A stretch of 64,000 nucleotides of DNA from Savagea serpentis (GCF_015351395.1 NZ_JADKPV010000001.1:868001-932000), one strand, 5' to 3'; shown: positions 25,296-33,186, counted from the stretch's first letter. The notes: generated from the sequence alone by a model not told the origin. Translations and numbers: made by a program.

Positions 25296-25868
25296 TTATC
25301 TCTTTTCACATTCTTGTTCTAGCTGACGCAATATACGATTAACCGTCTCTCTCGTCGCTCCGACGTAGTTCGCGATTTCGGTTTGTGTCAATGTCGTCTG
25401 TTCTTCTTGTAAATAGCGAACGATTCGTTCTTTCACGGACAAAATATCCCGCTCCCACAATCGTTCTTCCGTTCTCATTTGCTCACTTGCGAAGCGACGC
25501 ATCCAATTCATCGCAAATGTCACGTCCGCTTGCAAACAACTTTCCACAACGGGCGCGTCAATGACACAGCATGTTGTCTGTTGTAAGGCGATGACTGTCG
25601 TTCTCATTCGTTTCGACTCAAACCACTCTTGGCCAAATACGTCTCCTTGTTGCAAAAGACGAACGAAATGCTCTTTCCCACCCGTTGAATAACGCACCAT
25701 TTTCAACCGTCCTTCTTTCACGACATAAAAAGATGTCACAACATCGTCCATCTGTAAAACAGACTCCCCCGTCCGATACGTTGTCGTCCTGATCGCTTCG
25801 TGAAAACGTGAAGCTACTCGTTCATCCATCTGTTGGAAAAGCGGATATCGACAAAAACAATAGGCCAA
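25296..25868 (-). CDS. Crp/Fnr-family transcriptional regulator
   Basis: 190 residues. N-terminal cyclic-nucleotide-binding-type beta roll (about 10-115; GRLKMVRYSTGGKEHFVRLL, QQGDVFGQEWF), dimer helix, and a C-terminal HTH LTQTEIANYVGATRETVNRI (about 157-176). The recognition helix keeps the R-E-T-V-x-R pattern that in E. coli CRP reads TGTGA. No Fnr-type four-Cys iron-sulfur cluster is complete; only two Cys lie at residues 4 and 6. A perfect TGTGA-N6-TCACA site occurs 1.5 kb away before a cupin gene. Signal unknown. Confidence 0.9.
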   Translation of the reverse strand: MAYCFCRYPLFQQMDERVASRFHEAIRTTTYRTGESVLQMDDVVTSFYVVKEGRLKMVRYSTGGKEHFVRLLQQGDVFGQEWFESKRMRTTVIALQQTTCCVIDAPVVESCLQADVTFAMNWMRRFASEQMRTEERLWERDILSVKERIVRYLQEEQTTLTQTEIANYVGATRETVNRILRQLEQECEKR

Positions 25869-25890
25869 CCCATTCCCTCCTTCTCTTCAT

Positions 25891-25905
25891 ACAAGTGTAA
25901 CTTGT
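25891..25905 (-). promoter_or_regulatory. Dyad upstream of the Crp-family gene
   Basis: ACAAGT-GTA-ACTTGT, a perfect 15-base palindrome 23 bases before the start codon. A possible operator; it is not the TGTGA type. Confidence 0.45.
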
Positions 25906-26004
25906 CTACGCCTCGTCTTCCATCTTTTCAAATGGATATCCACATTTCATTTAAAAAAACAACGGGTTCGGAAAATTCCGTTCCAACGTTGTTTTTGAGT
26001 AAAA

Positions 26005-26685
26005 TTAATATTGTAAATGACGGTACGTTTTTTGGTACGCGCCGTGACCGATTAAATAAATGAAGCTCATCAATAGGATGGGGAACAGTTGCGTCGTATT
26101 CGTCCACGCCCCATACATAATTGTCAATATAATACTAAGTAACAACAATTGACTCATCACTTGATACGCCTTCATCATCCCTTCATACATGACGAATTTC
26201 TCCCCTTCATCCATAAGGGGCAAAACATTCAAATCCTCCGGAATGTCAATGTCTGGATGAGACAACAGAAGTAATTGTTTCATCGCAACACGAATGTAAA
26301 CGAGCTGAAATAAAAAATAAGCACCGAGTCCAAAAATGAGCCACGTCGGCGTCCATTCGTAATACATCGCGCTCACACCGAATGTAAATAAAGAAGTGAT
26401 GAGCCCTCCCATTAACCAGTCCGCAATATGACTCGATTGAATCGCAATCCACCGATCTCGCTCGTCTTCTTCCACTTGCATCCCTTTTGTGGCTACCGCC
26501 TTTTTCAAACGTTGTAAGCGAACAAAGGCAATGCCAAATACAGCTGCTGCCACCGCTACACTTCCTCCGACGAGCCATTCAATTTTGGTGTCAAACGGCA
26601 GTTCGATCTCTTGCGCTAATAGGAATACAGCGATAAGAAAACCACCGACACCACCTAATACGAAACTTCTCGTATATTTTTTCAT
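26005..26685 (-). CDS. DUF3169 membrane protein
   Basis: 226 residues with five to six membrane segments: about 7-24, 36-54, 88-108, 114-130, 170-190 and 198-215. The cytoplasmic segment EEDERDRWIAIQSSHIADWL and the arrangement match DUF3169 proteins, which in Firmicutes are usually paired with a small XRE regulator. That is the case here: the start overlaps the regulator's stop by ATGA. Function unknown. Confidence 0.85.
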   Translation of the reverse strand: MKKYTRSFVLGGVGGFLIAVFLLAQEIELPFDTKIEWLVGGSVAVAAAVFGIAFVRLQRLKKAVATKGMQVEEDERDRWIAIQSSHIADWLMGGLITSLFTFGVSAMYYEWTPTWLIFGLGAYFLFQLVYIRVAMKQLLLLSHPDIDIPEDLNVLPLMDEGEKFVMYEGMMKAYQVMSQLLLLSIILTIMYGAWTNTTQLFPILLMSFIYLIGHGAYQKTYRHLQY

Positions 26686-26888
26686 CGTAATTCCTCCTCA
26701 TCAAACATAAAAATAGACTCTACTGGTTCTTCAAATACGCGTGCTAATTTCATCGCGATTAAAATCGATGGCATATATTCATTGCGTTCAATTAAACTAA
26801 TCGTTTGTCGAGACATGCCCGCTCGCTTAGCTAACTCTGTCTGATTCCAATCGTGACGAGCCCTCAATTCTTTTACCCGATTCCGCAT
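26682..26888 (-). CDS. Small XRE-family regulator (YozG-like)
   Basis: 68 residues, almost entirely one helix-turn-helix domain: LRARHDWNQTELAKRAGMSR, then QTISLIERNEYMPSI. Such minimal Cro/C1-type regulators commonly control themselves and an adjacent membrane protein. GGAGGG precedes the ATG. The promoter at 26909-26937 is embedded in palindromes, which fits autoregulation. Confidence 0.9.
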   Translation of the reverse strand: MRNRVKELRARHDWNQTELAKRAGMSRQTISLIERNEYMPSILIAMKLARVFEEPVESIFMFDEEELR

Positions 26889-26908
26889 ACGCTCCCTCCT
26901 TTTTTAAA

Positions 26909-26960
26909 ATTATATACCTTATTTGTCATTTTGACAATGATAATAGTCATAATGACAAAT
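26909..26960 (-). promoter_or_regulatory. Promoter with nested operators for the XRE-DUF3169 operon
   Basis: Minus strand: TTGTCA (26932-26937), 17 bases, TATAAT (26909-26914). The palindromes TGTCA-TTT-TGACA (26924-26936) and GTCAT-A-ATGAC (26946-26956) overlap or adjoin the -35, and both sit inside a perfect 10-bp inverted repeat (26921-26930 / 26951-26960). Confidence 0.8.
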
Positions 26961-26970
26961 ATAATAAACA

Positions 26971-27014
26971 AAAGTGATCCGTACAGTCCAAATCAAGACT
27001 GTACGGATCACTTT
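26971..27014. terminator. Terminator after the cupin gene
   Basis: Perfect 18-bp stem (26971-26988 / 26997-27014) with an eight-base loop. Confidence 0.75.
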
Positions 27015-27300
27015 ACTCATCGTATTGAATTAAGAAAAACTGCGTATCTTCCACTGCAGTGACAGAATGGGGCGTGTCAGGGTGCATGTGGAAAACGTCA
27101 TCTTGCGTCAGTGGAAACGTACCCGATTCTCCTTCAAAAATGACGCGACCTTCTCGAACGATAATGAGTACATGGCGCCCTACTTGATGTTTAGCTAACT
27201 GCTCTCCTTCTTTCAACTGTACCGTCATCACATGAAGTGGCGGTGATTGAATGATGGCTTGTACTTTTTTCGATTGTTTCGGAATGTGATACTTTTGCAT
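27013..27300 (-). CDS. Small cupin-domain protein
   Basis: 95 residues, one cupin barrel: LKEGEQLAKHQVGRHVLIIV (motif 1 region) and FHMHPDTPHSVTAVED (motif 2 with His-rich metal site). Cupins of this size are often metal-binding or ligand-sensing and sometimes work with anaerobic metabolism genes. The upstream Crp/Fnr box at 27348 and the -10 TAGTAT suggest activation by a Crp/Fnr regulator. ATG has AAAGGAGAGG upstream. Substrate unknown. Confidence 0.88.
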   Translation of the reverse strand: MQKYHIPKQSKKVQAIIQSPPLHVMTVQLKEGEQLAKHQVGRHVLIIVREGRVIFEGESGTFPLTQDDVFHMHPDTPHSVTAVEDTQFFLIQYDE

Positions 27301-27320
27301 TTGATCCTCTCCTTTTCCCC

Positions 27321-27363
27321 ATACTAGCTTGAAAAAGAAAGCTGCGCTGTGAGCTAAATCACA
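27321..27363 (-). promoter_or_regulatory. Crp/Fnr box at about -41.5 and -10 element of the cupin gene
   Basis: Perfect TGTGA-N6-TCACA at 27348-27363; TAGTAT on the minus strand at 27321-27326 as -10. The box centre (27355.5) is then about 41.5 bases before the expected start of transcription, the classical class II activator position. Confidence 0.75.
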
Positions 27364-27388
27364 TCGTTACATGAAAAGTACACAAAAT

Positions 27389-27420
27389 AAAAAAGCTACT
27401 CTTCTAATAAAGAATAGCTT
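27389..27420 (-). terminator. Terminator after the 111-residue hypothetical gene
   Basis: Minus-strand stem AAGCTATTCT / AGAGTAGCTT with one mismatch, followed by six T. Confidence 0.75.
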
Positions 27421-27424
27421 CCCT

Positions 27425-27760
27425 CTATTTCGTTAAAACGAAAGAGATCGGCCCTCGGCTTTTTTTCCGTTCAGCGAGCTGACGTTGAAATTCGCCTGAG
27501 TAATTTTGTTCGTTTTTCTTTTGAGTCCATAATACATGTAACATCTTCGCTACATCCAATTGTTGGTCTCGATCCGCTGAAGGTAACGCCCGTGAAACAA
27601 ACTTTTCTGCACTTTCTCTACTGAGGAACGGCTTCGTATTTTGCACTGTTTTTAGTACTTGTAAAGCCAACTCGGCAGTTTGTTGACGATAAGTTGTCGA
27701 CTCTTGTAGCGACTGTTTCTCTCGTAATAACTCTTGTTCAAGCTGTTTTACCGTGACCAT
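27425..27760 (-). CDS. Hypothetical small coiled-coil protein
   Basis: 111 residues, soluble and helical: residues 1-45 are Gln/Glu-rich (VKQLEQELLREKQSLQES), followed by a basic C-terminus (AERKKSRGP). No recognised family. The ATG at 27760 follows AGGGGGTG with normal spacing. Between two terminators, so monocistronic. Confidence 0.7.
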   Translation of the reverse strand: MVTVKQLEQELLREKQSLQESTTYRQQTAELALQVLKTVQNTKPFLSRESAEKFVSRALPSADRDQQLDVAKMLHVLWTQKKNEQNYSGEFQRQLAERKKSRGPISFVLTK

Positions 27761-27811
27761 GCAAAACACCCCCTAATGATTTGTCATCATACACGATTTT
27801 ATTCCATAATA

Positions 27812-27841
27812 AAAACTCTCGCCTATAAAAGCGAGAGTTTT
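27812..27841 (-). terminator. Terminator after dps
   Basis: Perfect 11-bp stem AAAACTCTCGC / GCGAGAGTTTT (27812-27822 / 27831-27841) with an eight-base loop and flanking T-run. Confidence 0.88.
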
Positions 27842-27843
27842 GC

Positions 27844-28284
27844 TTATTTTTCAATCGTTGATTCCAACATCCAAATTTCTTTTTCTAATTGCTCGAGATG
27901 ACCGACTAACGTATCTTCAATTGTATCATCTTCATCTGTAAAGCTTTCGATCGCTGTTTTCATCTCTTTTGAAATGTTGCGGAAATCTGTAATGACATCA
28001 TCAATCATTTCTTTTGTAGAAAGCGTTGCGTCTCCTTCTTGTACCGTTGCCATTTCTAAGTACTCTTTCATCGTCGCTGCCGGTTTTCCACCATGCATAA
28101 GTAGACGTTCCGCTGCCTCGTCGTATAAAACGGCTACTAAATTGTACAGCTCTTCTAATTTTTCATGGTAAGTGAAAAAGTGAGGGCCTGATACGTACCA
28201 ATGATAATTGTGAAGCTTGACGAAAAGAACTCCGTAGTTTGCGACTTCTTGACCTAAAATGTCTTTTGCTGTTTGACTAGCCAA
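27844..28284 (-). CDS. dps: Dps-family iron-storage / DNA-protection protein
   Basis: 146 residues, four-helix ferritin-like fold. The inter-subunit ferroxidase signature is present: KLHNYHWYVSGPHFFTYHEK followed by the downstream DEAAERLL. Dps dodecamers oxidise Fe(II) with peroxide and protect DNA. AAGGAGGAG lies upstream. A sigma-B-type promoter at 28320-28344 fits the known general-stress control of Bacillus dps. Closed by a strong terminator. Confidence 0.94.
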   Translation of the reverse strand: MASQTAKDILGQEVANYGVLFVKLHNYHWYVSGPHFFTYHEKLEELYNLVAVLYDEAAERLLMHGGKPAATMKEYLEMATVQEGDATLSTKEMIDDVITDFRNISKEMKTAIESFTDEDDTIEDTLVGHLEQLEKEIWMLESTIEK

Positions 28285-28319
28285 ATGAATCTCCTCCTTG
28301 AAATGTTCGTTACTCTTCT

Positions 28320-28344
28320 TTACCCGCCATCATTTTTTTCAAAC
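28320..28344 (-). promoter_or_regulatory. Sigma-B-type promoter of dps
   Basis: Minus strand: GTTTGA (28339-28344), 13 bases, GGGTAA (28320-28325). It lies directly after the terminator of the preceding gene and 36 bases before the ATG. Confidence 0.75.
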
Positions 28345-28378
28345 AAAAAACTTCCCGAATATTATTCGAGAAGTTCTT
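28345..28378 (-). terminator. Terminator after the ElaA-like gene
   Basis: AACTTCTCGAATA / TATTCGGGAAGTT stem with a short AT loop, followed on the minus strand by six T. Confidence 0.82.
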
Positions 28379-28380
28379 TT

Positions 28381-28806
28381 TTACATTTTCCACATGTCGA
28401 TATGCGGAATGCCGTCTTCATCATATGGTTCGCCTTTTTGGACAAATCCGAACGAACTGTAAAACTTTTTCAAATGCGCTTGTGCTTGTAAATAGAGCGG
28501 TCGCTCAAATTTTTCTGCACGTCGCACCGCTTCTTCCATCAACGTATAGCCGAGTCCTGTTCCGCGCACGCGACTTGCGACGATGACACGTCCGATATGC
28601 GTCTCTTCCGGCTTCGGAATAAGTCGACAATACGCGGTAATGCCCGCTTCATCTTCCAACCAAAGATGCCGACTTTCTTCATCTCGTCCGTCCACTTCTA
28701 AATACGGACATTGTTGTTCGACGACGAAAATTTCTGTGCGCGCACGCAAAATTTCATACAATTGCTTCGTCGTTAATTCATCAAATGATCGATCATACCA
28801 ATTCAT
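28381..28806 (-). CDS. GNAT-family acetyltransferase, ElaA-like
   Basis: 141 residues. ElaA-type features: N-terminal MNWYDRSFDELTTKQLYEIL, RTEIFVVEQQCPYLEVDGRD, and the acetyl-CoA motif RVRGTGLGYTLMEEAV, ending in a short FGFVQKGEPYDEDGIPHIDM tail. Substrate unknown. It lies 24 bases after the aldo/keto reductase gene and may be cotranscribed. Confidence 0.92.
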   Translation of the reverse strand: MNWYDRSFDELTTKQLYEILRARTEIFVVEQQCPYLEVDGRDEESRHLWLEDEAGITAYCRLIPKPEETHIGRVIVASRVRGTGLGYTLMEEAVRRAEKFERPLYLQAQAHLKKFYSSFGFVQKGEPYDEDGIPHIDMWKM

Positions 28807-28830
28807 TTCATCTCTTCTTTCTATTCAAAA

Positions 28831-29658
28831 TTAACCGCCTAATTGTTGCACCATATCTGCTGCATCTGGATCTACCCCACGACGTGCGTTACGATTCATA
28901 CTTTTTATTTGAGCGATTTCTTCCGCCGTCAATGTGAAATCGTACGCATGAAAATTTTCTTCAATACGTGACGGTGTCACCGACTTCGGAATTGTAATAA
29001 TATCACGTGTTTTAAACCAATTCAAAATAATTTGCGCAGGCGACTTTCCGTGACGCTTTGCAATTTCAACGAGCACGGGATTATCGAAACTATCTCCTCG
29101 TCCGAGCGGTGACCATGCTGTGACAGCAATGTTTTGTTGTTGACAGTAACGAACGAGCTCCTCTTGTTGGAAATACGGATGAATTTCAATTTGATTGACC
29201 ATCGGCTGAACATTCGCGGTTTGCGCTAATTGTTCGAGATGGTGAATGTGGTGATTCGACACACCAGGTACGCGAATCAATTTTTCTTCGTACAAACGTT
29301 CAATCGCGCGGTACGTTTCTGTAAATTTTTCCGGCACTGGCCAATGGGTTAAATAAAGATCGATATAATCTAAACCGAGACGTTGTAGCGAGGCGTCGAA
29401 TGCTTTTAGTGTTTCGTCATACCCTTGGTCGCTATTCCATACTTTCGTCGTAATGAATAACTGTTCTCGTGGAATGTTCGCTGTGCGAATCGCTTCCCCT
29501 ACCTCTTCTTCATTGCCGTACACTTTCGCTGTATCGATGAGGCGATATCCGGTATCAATCGCATGATGAATGGCCTGAATCGTTTCATCTCGATCTTTCA
29601 TATTGAAGACACCGAGACCGGTCATCGGAATGCCCACGCCATTTTGTAATGTTTTCAT
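28831..29658 (-). CDS. Aldo/keto reductase (AKR5-type, YvgN/YtbE-like)
   Basis: 275 residues, TIM barrel. The catalytic tetrad is visible: Asp and Tyr in DTAKVYGNEEEVG, Lys in TTKVW, His in LTHWP. The NADPH-binding IPKSVTPSRIEEN segment is near the C-terminus. It reduces aldehydes and dicarbonyls such as methylglyoxal with NADPH (family knowledge). An ORF of opposite strand follows beyond 29.7 kb, with a divergent promoter region between. Confidence 0.93.
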   Translation of the reverse strand: MKTLQNGVGIPMTGLGVFNMKDRDETIQAIHHAIDTGYRLIDTAKVYGNEEEVGEAIRTANIPREQLFITTKVWNSDQGYDETLKAFDASLQRLGLDYIDLYLTHWPVPEKFTETYRAIERLYEEKLIRVPGVSNHHIHHLEQLAQTANVQPMVNQIEIHPYFQQEELVRYCQQQNIAVTAWSPLGRGDSFDNPVLVEIAKRHGKSPAQIILNWFKTRDIITIPKSVTPSRIEENFHAYDFTLTAEEIAQIKSMNRNARRGVDPDAADMVQQLGG

Positions 29659-29765
29659 ACAATTCCAACTCCTTTGTCAATTCTGTATGTTCATCATACA
29701 GAATTGATGGGAACTTTAACAGAAATACGACGTACTATAGTTAGAATAAAAAAAGAGGTGTCCTT

Positions 29766-30407
29766 ATGAAAAAGTGGTTTCCGTTTTTAGCCATTTTACT
29801 ATTATTTATCGCTGGATTCTCACTTTGGCCGAAAGAGAAAAAAGGCGTCATCGTCGTCGATGCAGGCCACGGCGGGACAGATCCTGGAACAACGAGCATG
29901 ACAGGCGTTCACGAAAAAGAAATCGCCCTGCAATTCGCATTGAAAATTGCAGATGCTTTGCGCAACGCGAACTATGAAGTATACCTCACCCGCACAGACG
30001 ATGTCACATTATCTTTAAACGAACGTGTCCAATTAGCCAACTCAAAACCGATTGATTTATTTTTAAGCATTCACGGTAATGCGCTAGAAAATAACGATGA
30101 GGTCGAAGGATTGCAAGTGCTCTATTATCCAGACGAAGCGGAACGCAACGCGGAGCTTGCGACGATTATGATGAGCCACTTAAGCAGCGCACTTCAAGCG
30201 CCTGACCGCGGGGTACTCCCACGTCCAGAGCTCGCTGTATTACGCGGCACGACATCCGCTTCACTGTTGCTCGAAACAGGCTTTTTATCTCACCCAGAAG
30301 AAGCGATAAAGCTTGAAAATGCGAACTACCAACAACAATTTTCACAAGCGGTCGTCCAAGCGGTCGATCATATGATAGAAAATCTTCAACAGACGCAAAA
30401 CGAATAG
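29766..30407 (+). CDS. N-acetylmuramoyl-L-alanine amidase (Amidase_3)
   Basis: 213 residues. N-terminal membrane anchor or signal (residues 4-22), then the zinc amidase: DAGHGGTDPGT (first His), EKEIAL (Glu), LFLSIHGNA (second His) and the catalytic Glu in LLLETGFLSH. It cleaves the stem peptide from peptidoglycan. Only the catalytic domain is present, without SPOR or other wall-binding repeats, as in CwlD-like proteins. AAGAGGTG precedes the ATG. Confidence 0.92.
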   Translation: MKKWFPFLAILLLFIAGFSLWPKEKKGVIVVDAGHGGTDPGTTSMTGVHEKEIALQFALKIADALRNANYEVYLTRTDDVTLSLNERVQLANSKPIDLFLSIHGNALENNDEVEGLQVLYYPDEAERNAELATIMMSHLSSALQAPDRGVLPRPELAVLRGTTSASLLLETGFLSHPEEAIKLENANYQQQFSQAVVQAVDHMIENLQQTQNE

Positions 30408-30428
30408 ATGCCTCGCGCATCTATTTTT
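30402..30428 (+). terminator. Terminator overlapping the amidase stop codon
   Basis: ATAGATGC / GCATCTAT stem (30402-30409 / 30415-30422) followed by six T. Confidence 0.85.
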
Positions 30429-30489
30429 TTGATTCGTTTTCCCAAATAAGGGTATAGAAAACTATTAATTATAGAAAAGAGGAATGGTC

Positions 30490-31467
30490 ATGAAAGACTT
30501 ATTTCAATTGCTCAAAGGAGGCAATCGGTCGTCGCTCATCGCAGCGATCGTCAACTTTATTTTAGGTACTTTAAAAGGCGTCGTCTTTTTCTTTACAGGT
30601 AATGTCGCATTATTCGCAGAAATGATGCATTCCCTCGGCGATTCCGCTAACCAATTTTTCGTCTTTTTCGGTTCAGCTTTATCTAAAAAATCACCGACTC
30701 AAAAATTCCCGAAAGGATTCGGTCGCCTCGTCAATCTCGTCTGTTTAGGCGCTGTTTTAATCGTTGGGATTCTTGCATATGAAACGATTAAAGAAGGCTG
30801 GCATCACATTTGGAACCCGACCGCTTCTTCCGGTTTTTGGTTATCGATTGGCGTCCTCGCAATCGGCGTCGTCATGGAAGGGATTGTCTTTTACAAAGCA
30901 GCACAAGAAATTGCGCACGAAGTAGGCATCGACCACGCAGGACTAAAAACAATCCCGCTCGCTATTCGCAATGTCAATCGTGCAAAGCCAGCAACAAAAC
31001 TCGTCTTTATGGAAGATTTCGTCGCGACATTCGGTGGTGTGCTCGCGATTTTCGCAATTATTCTTGCACAGTGGACCGGATTTCATGCAGGGGAAGGAAT
31101 CGCTTCTGTCATTATCGGAATCATGATGTTTTACGTCGTCGGGCGTGTCTTTTTGGACAATGCACGTGGAGTCATTGGCGAAACGGACGAAGAGATGCTC
31201 AATCATATCGCTTATCTCGTCTTAGATCATCCCGATATTATCGATATTGAACGGCTCGACGTTGTGAAAGAAGGCGAATTTTTACACGTTGAACTCGTCG
31301 CGGAAGTCAATCCGAATCATTCACTCGCCTATTTAGACGACGTGCGCGATACGTTGACAGAACAAATTTTATATCAAAAAGGAGTGAATCGTGTCATCGT
31401 TTCGTTCGATGAAGATGACGGAGAACAAGAATGGCATCACCGTGAAGCGCGCCCTCTCCTTTCTTAA
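30490..31467 (+). CDS. Cation diffusion facilitator (CDF) transporter, SLC30A9-like
   Basis: 325 residues with about six membrane segments. Early segments hold FFTGNVALFAEMMHSLGDSANQ with the metal-site Asp/His pattern of CDF proteins; a later LVFMEDFVATFGGVLAI carries the second site. The C-terminal cytoplasmic domain is ferredoxin-like (DIERLDVVKEGEFLHVELV). Exports divalent metals, probably Zn, Mn or Fe, for protons. The ATG at 30490 sits six bases after AGAGGA. Confidence 0.92.
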   Translation: MKDLFQLLKGGNRSSLIAAIVNFILGTLKGVVFFFTGNVALFAEMMHSLGDSANQFFVFFGSALSKKSPTQKFPKGFGRLVNLVCLGAVLIVGILAYETIKEGWHHIWNPTASSGFWLSIGVLAIGVVMEGIVFYKAAQEIAHEVGIDHAGLKTIPLAIRNVNRAKPATKLVFMEDFVATFGGVLAIFAIILAQWTGFHAGEGIASVIIGIMMFYVVGRVFLDNARGVIGETDEEMLNHIAYLVLDHPDIIDIERLDVVKEGEFLHVELVAEVNPNHSLAYLDDVRDTLTEQILYQKGVNRVIVSFDEDDGEQEWHHREARPLLS

Positions 31468-31490
31468 AAGCCTAAATCCTTTAGGCTTTT
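31466..31490 (+). terminator. Terminator after the CDF gene
   Basis: AAAAGCCTAAA / TTTAGGCTTTT stem (31466-31476 / 31480-31490) with a three-base loop. Confidence 0.85.
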
Positions 31491-31496
31491 AACATA

Positions 31497-31529
31497 TATC
31501 TTGAATTCAAGATAATAATGCGCTATACT
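31497..31529 (+). promoter_or_regulatory. Pirin promoter with an MhqR-like operator
   Basis: Perfect 18-base palindrome TATCTTGAATTCAAGATA (31497-31514) overlaps the -35 TTGAAT (31501-31506); 17 bases later is TATACT (31524-31529). The palindrome closely resembles the operator of the quinone-sensing MarR-type repressor MhqR (TATCT...AGATA) as I recall it. Confidence 0.8.
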
Positions 31530-31557
31530 AAGTATAACAACAGAAAAGGACGTGGAA

Positions 31558-32382
31558 ATGATGACAATTCGTAACGTATTACGCAATACACCGATTCACT
31601 ATCATTCAGAAGATGGCCAATTTATCGTAGGGAATGTACTTGCCGGACATGAAATGACAGCAAATGATCCTTTCTTATTTATGGAAGATGTCGTCTTTCC
31701 AGAAGGGACATTCGGACTTCACCCGCACCGTGGCATTGAAACGATTACGTATGTGCTCGAAGGCGAAGTGATGCACCATGATACGACACATGGAGACGGC
31801 TCAATTCAAGCGGGAGACGTCCAATGGATGACAGCAGGTGGCGGTGTGCTCCATGCGGAAGAACCAGCACCAGGCACGAAAGCACATGTTTTGCAATTGT
31901 GGCTCAACTTACCTGCCGAACAAAAAATGATGCCTTCTAACTACCAAACCTTATTCCAAAAAGATATGCCGGTAGTCGAAACAGACGGCACAAGCGTACG
32001 AATTTTTTCAGGAGAATTTCAAGGAATACGCGCGGAGACGACAAATATCGTCCCTGTCAACATGTACGACATTCGGATGCAACGCGACAGCACATTGCAG
32101 TTTCCAATTCAAGAAGGTGATAAAGCATTCGCCATTTTATTAGACGGTGAAGCGAAGTTCGGACACGAAGCAATTGCGACAACTGCACCTGCCGTCATTC
32201 ACTTCTCACTCGATGCGGGAGATATCGCCATCCGAGCGACAGAAAAAGCACACATTTTATTTTACTCAGGCACGCCACTCGGTGAACCAATTGCAGCACG
32301 CGGACCATTCGTCATGAACACACGCGAACAATTAGAAGAAGCGTTCCGCGATTACCGCGAAGGAAAATTTCATACGATTTAA
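31558..32382 (+). CDS. Pirin-family protein (possible quercetin/quinone dioxygenase)
   Basis: 274 residues, double cupin. Pirin motifs: FGLHPHRGIETITYVLEGEV and MHHDTTHGDGSIQAGDVQWM with the metal ligands (His, His, Glu), then TAGGGVLHAEEP. Several pirins are quercetinases or respond to aromatic stress. The ATG at 31558 is chosen for AAAGGA at seven bases. The operator-like palindrome in its promoter points to control by an MhqR-type repressor not present in the window. Confidence 0.93.
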   Translation: MMTIRNVLRNTPIHYHSEDGQFIVGNVLAGHEMTANDPFLFMEDVVFPEGTFGLHPHRGIETITYVLEGEVMHHDTTHGDGSIQAGDVQWMTAGGGVLHAEEPAPGTKAHVLQLWLNLPAEQKMMPSNYQTLFQKDMPVVETDGTSVRIFSGEFQGIRAETTNIVPVNMYDIRMQRDSTLQFPIQEGDKAFAILLDGEAKFGHEAIATTAPAVIHFSLDAGDIAIRATEKAHILFYSGTPLGEPIAARGPFVMNTREQLEEAFRDYREGKFHTI

Positions 32383-32384
32383 GC

Positions 32385-32426
32385 AAAAAGCGTCCTCTTC
32401 ACTTTCGTGAAATAAGGACGCTTTTT
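32385..32426. terminator. Bidirectional terminator after pirin
   Basis: AAAAAGCGTCCT / AGGACGCTTTTT outer stem with an inner TTCAC-TTTC-GTGAA hairpin. Confidence 0.85.
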
Positions 32427-32432
32427 ATGACA

Positions 32433-32681
32433 TTATTTTTTACGAATTTCAAAAATCGGAATTTTTGCACGCACTAAATCTTCTACAAATGTCGGGATTT
32501 CACGTATTGGCATCGAGGTTTGTAAAACCCACTGCATATGTTCAGGCTCTTGTACCATATGTGCTGTAAAGCGACTGCCGATCAATTGTAATACTTCTCT
32601 TTGCGTATGAGGTTGCTCCAGCCCTCCTAAATTCCAATAAATGTCGTGACACTGATTACTATTTTCTGTTCGGATGATCAT
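32433..32681 (-). CDS. Hypothetical small protein
   Basis: 82 residues, soluble, no known family recognised. It contains HDIYWNLGGLEQPHTQREVL and ends IFEIRKK. The ATG follows GAAGGAAGGAG with good spacing. It is 43 bases downstream of the GNAT gene and probably shares its transcript; the bidirectional terminator at 32385 closes it. Confidence 0.7.
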   Translation of the reverse strand: MIIRTENSNQCHDIYWNLGGLEQPHTQREVLQLIGSRFTAHMVQEPEHMQWVLQTSMPIREIPTFVEDLVRAKIPIFEIRKK

Positions 32682-32724
32682 TCCGATACTCCTTCCTTCT
32701 TTCTTATGGTGACAAATCTCGTTG

Positions 32725-33186
32725 TTAAAGGAGCGTCTTCTCCATCGTCACGATGGCTAGAGGATGTCCATAACGTTCAATTTCTTTCTGAGCGACCTTC
32801 GTGTAACCGAGTTTCTCATAAAGTTCGATATTTTCTTTCACATGCATGCGCACATCACACGTGATGATCGGTAATCGTTCTTCGCAAGCAATTGTTTCTA
32901 ACTGTTGAATGAGTGCTTTCGCATAGCCTTGGCGGCGACTTTCAGGGCGTACTGCTAAGCGAAAAAAAGTGAGTTTCTCACGCTGCACTTTATAACGGAC
33001 GACCGCTTCCACTCGTTCCTCTACACTTAATTGTAGCGCTCGCTCTCCATTGGACAGAGCATAGGCAATCGAATCGCTTGTCTCTTCTAAAGCGCTCGAA
33101 GAAATCGGTGCGTTGCGATATTGGGCAAAAGCGCTCTGCATTAGGTCATATATCACCCTAGCATCTGTCACTCGCTGAATATTCAT
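32725..33186 (-). CDS. GNAT-family N-acetyltransferase
   Basis: 153 residues. The acetyl-CoA motif is FFRLAVRPESRRQGYAKALI (about 79-98), followed by CDVRMHVKENIELYEKLGY. The N-terminus has the usual GNAT start (IQRVTDARVIYDLMQSAFAQY). Substrate unknown. Its start overlaps the upstream gene's end by ATGA-type coupling. Confidence 0.9.
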   Translation of the reverse strand: MNIQRVTDARVIYDLMQSAFAQYRNAPISSSALEETSDSIAYALSNGERALQLSVEERVEAVVRYKVQREKLTFFRLAVRPESRRQGYAKALIQQLETIACEERLPIITCDVRMHVKENIELYEKLGYTKVAQKEIERYGHPLAIVTMEKTLL

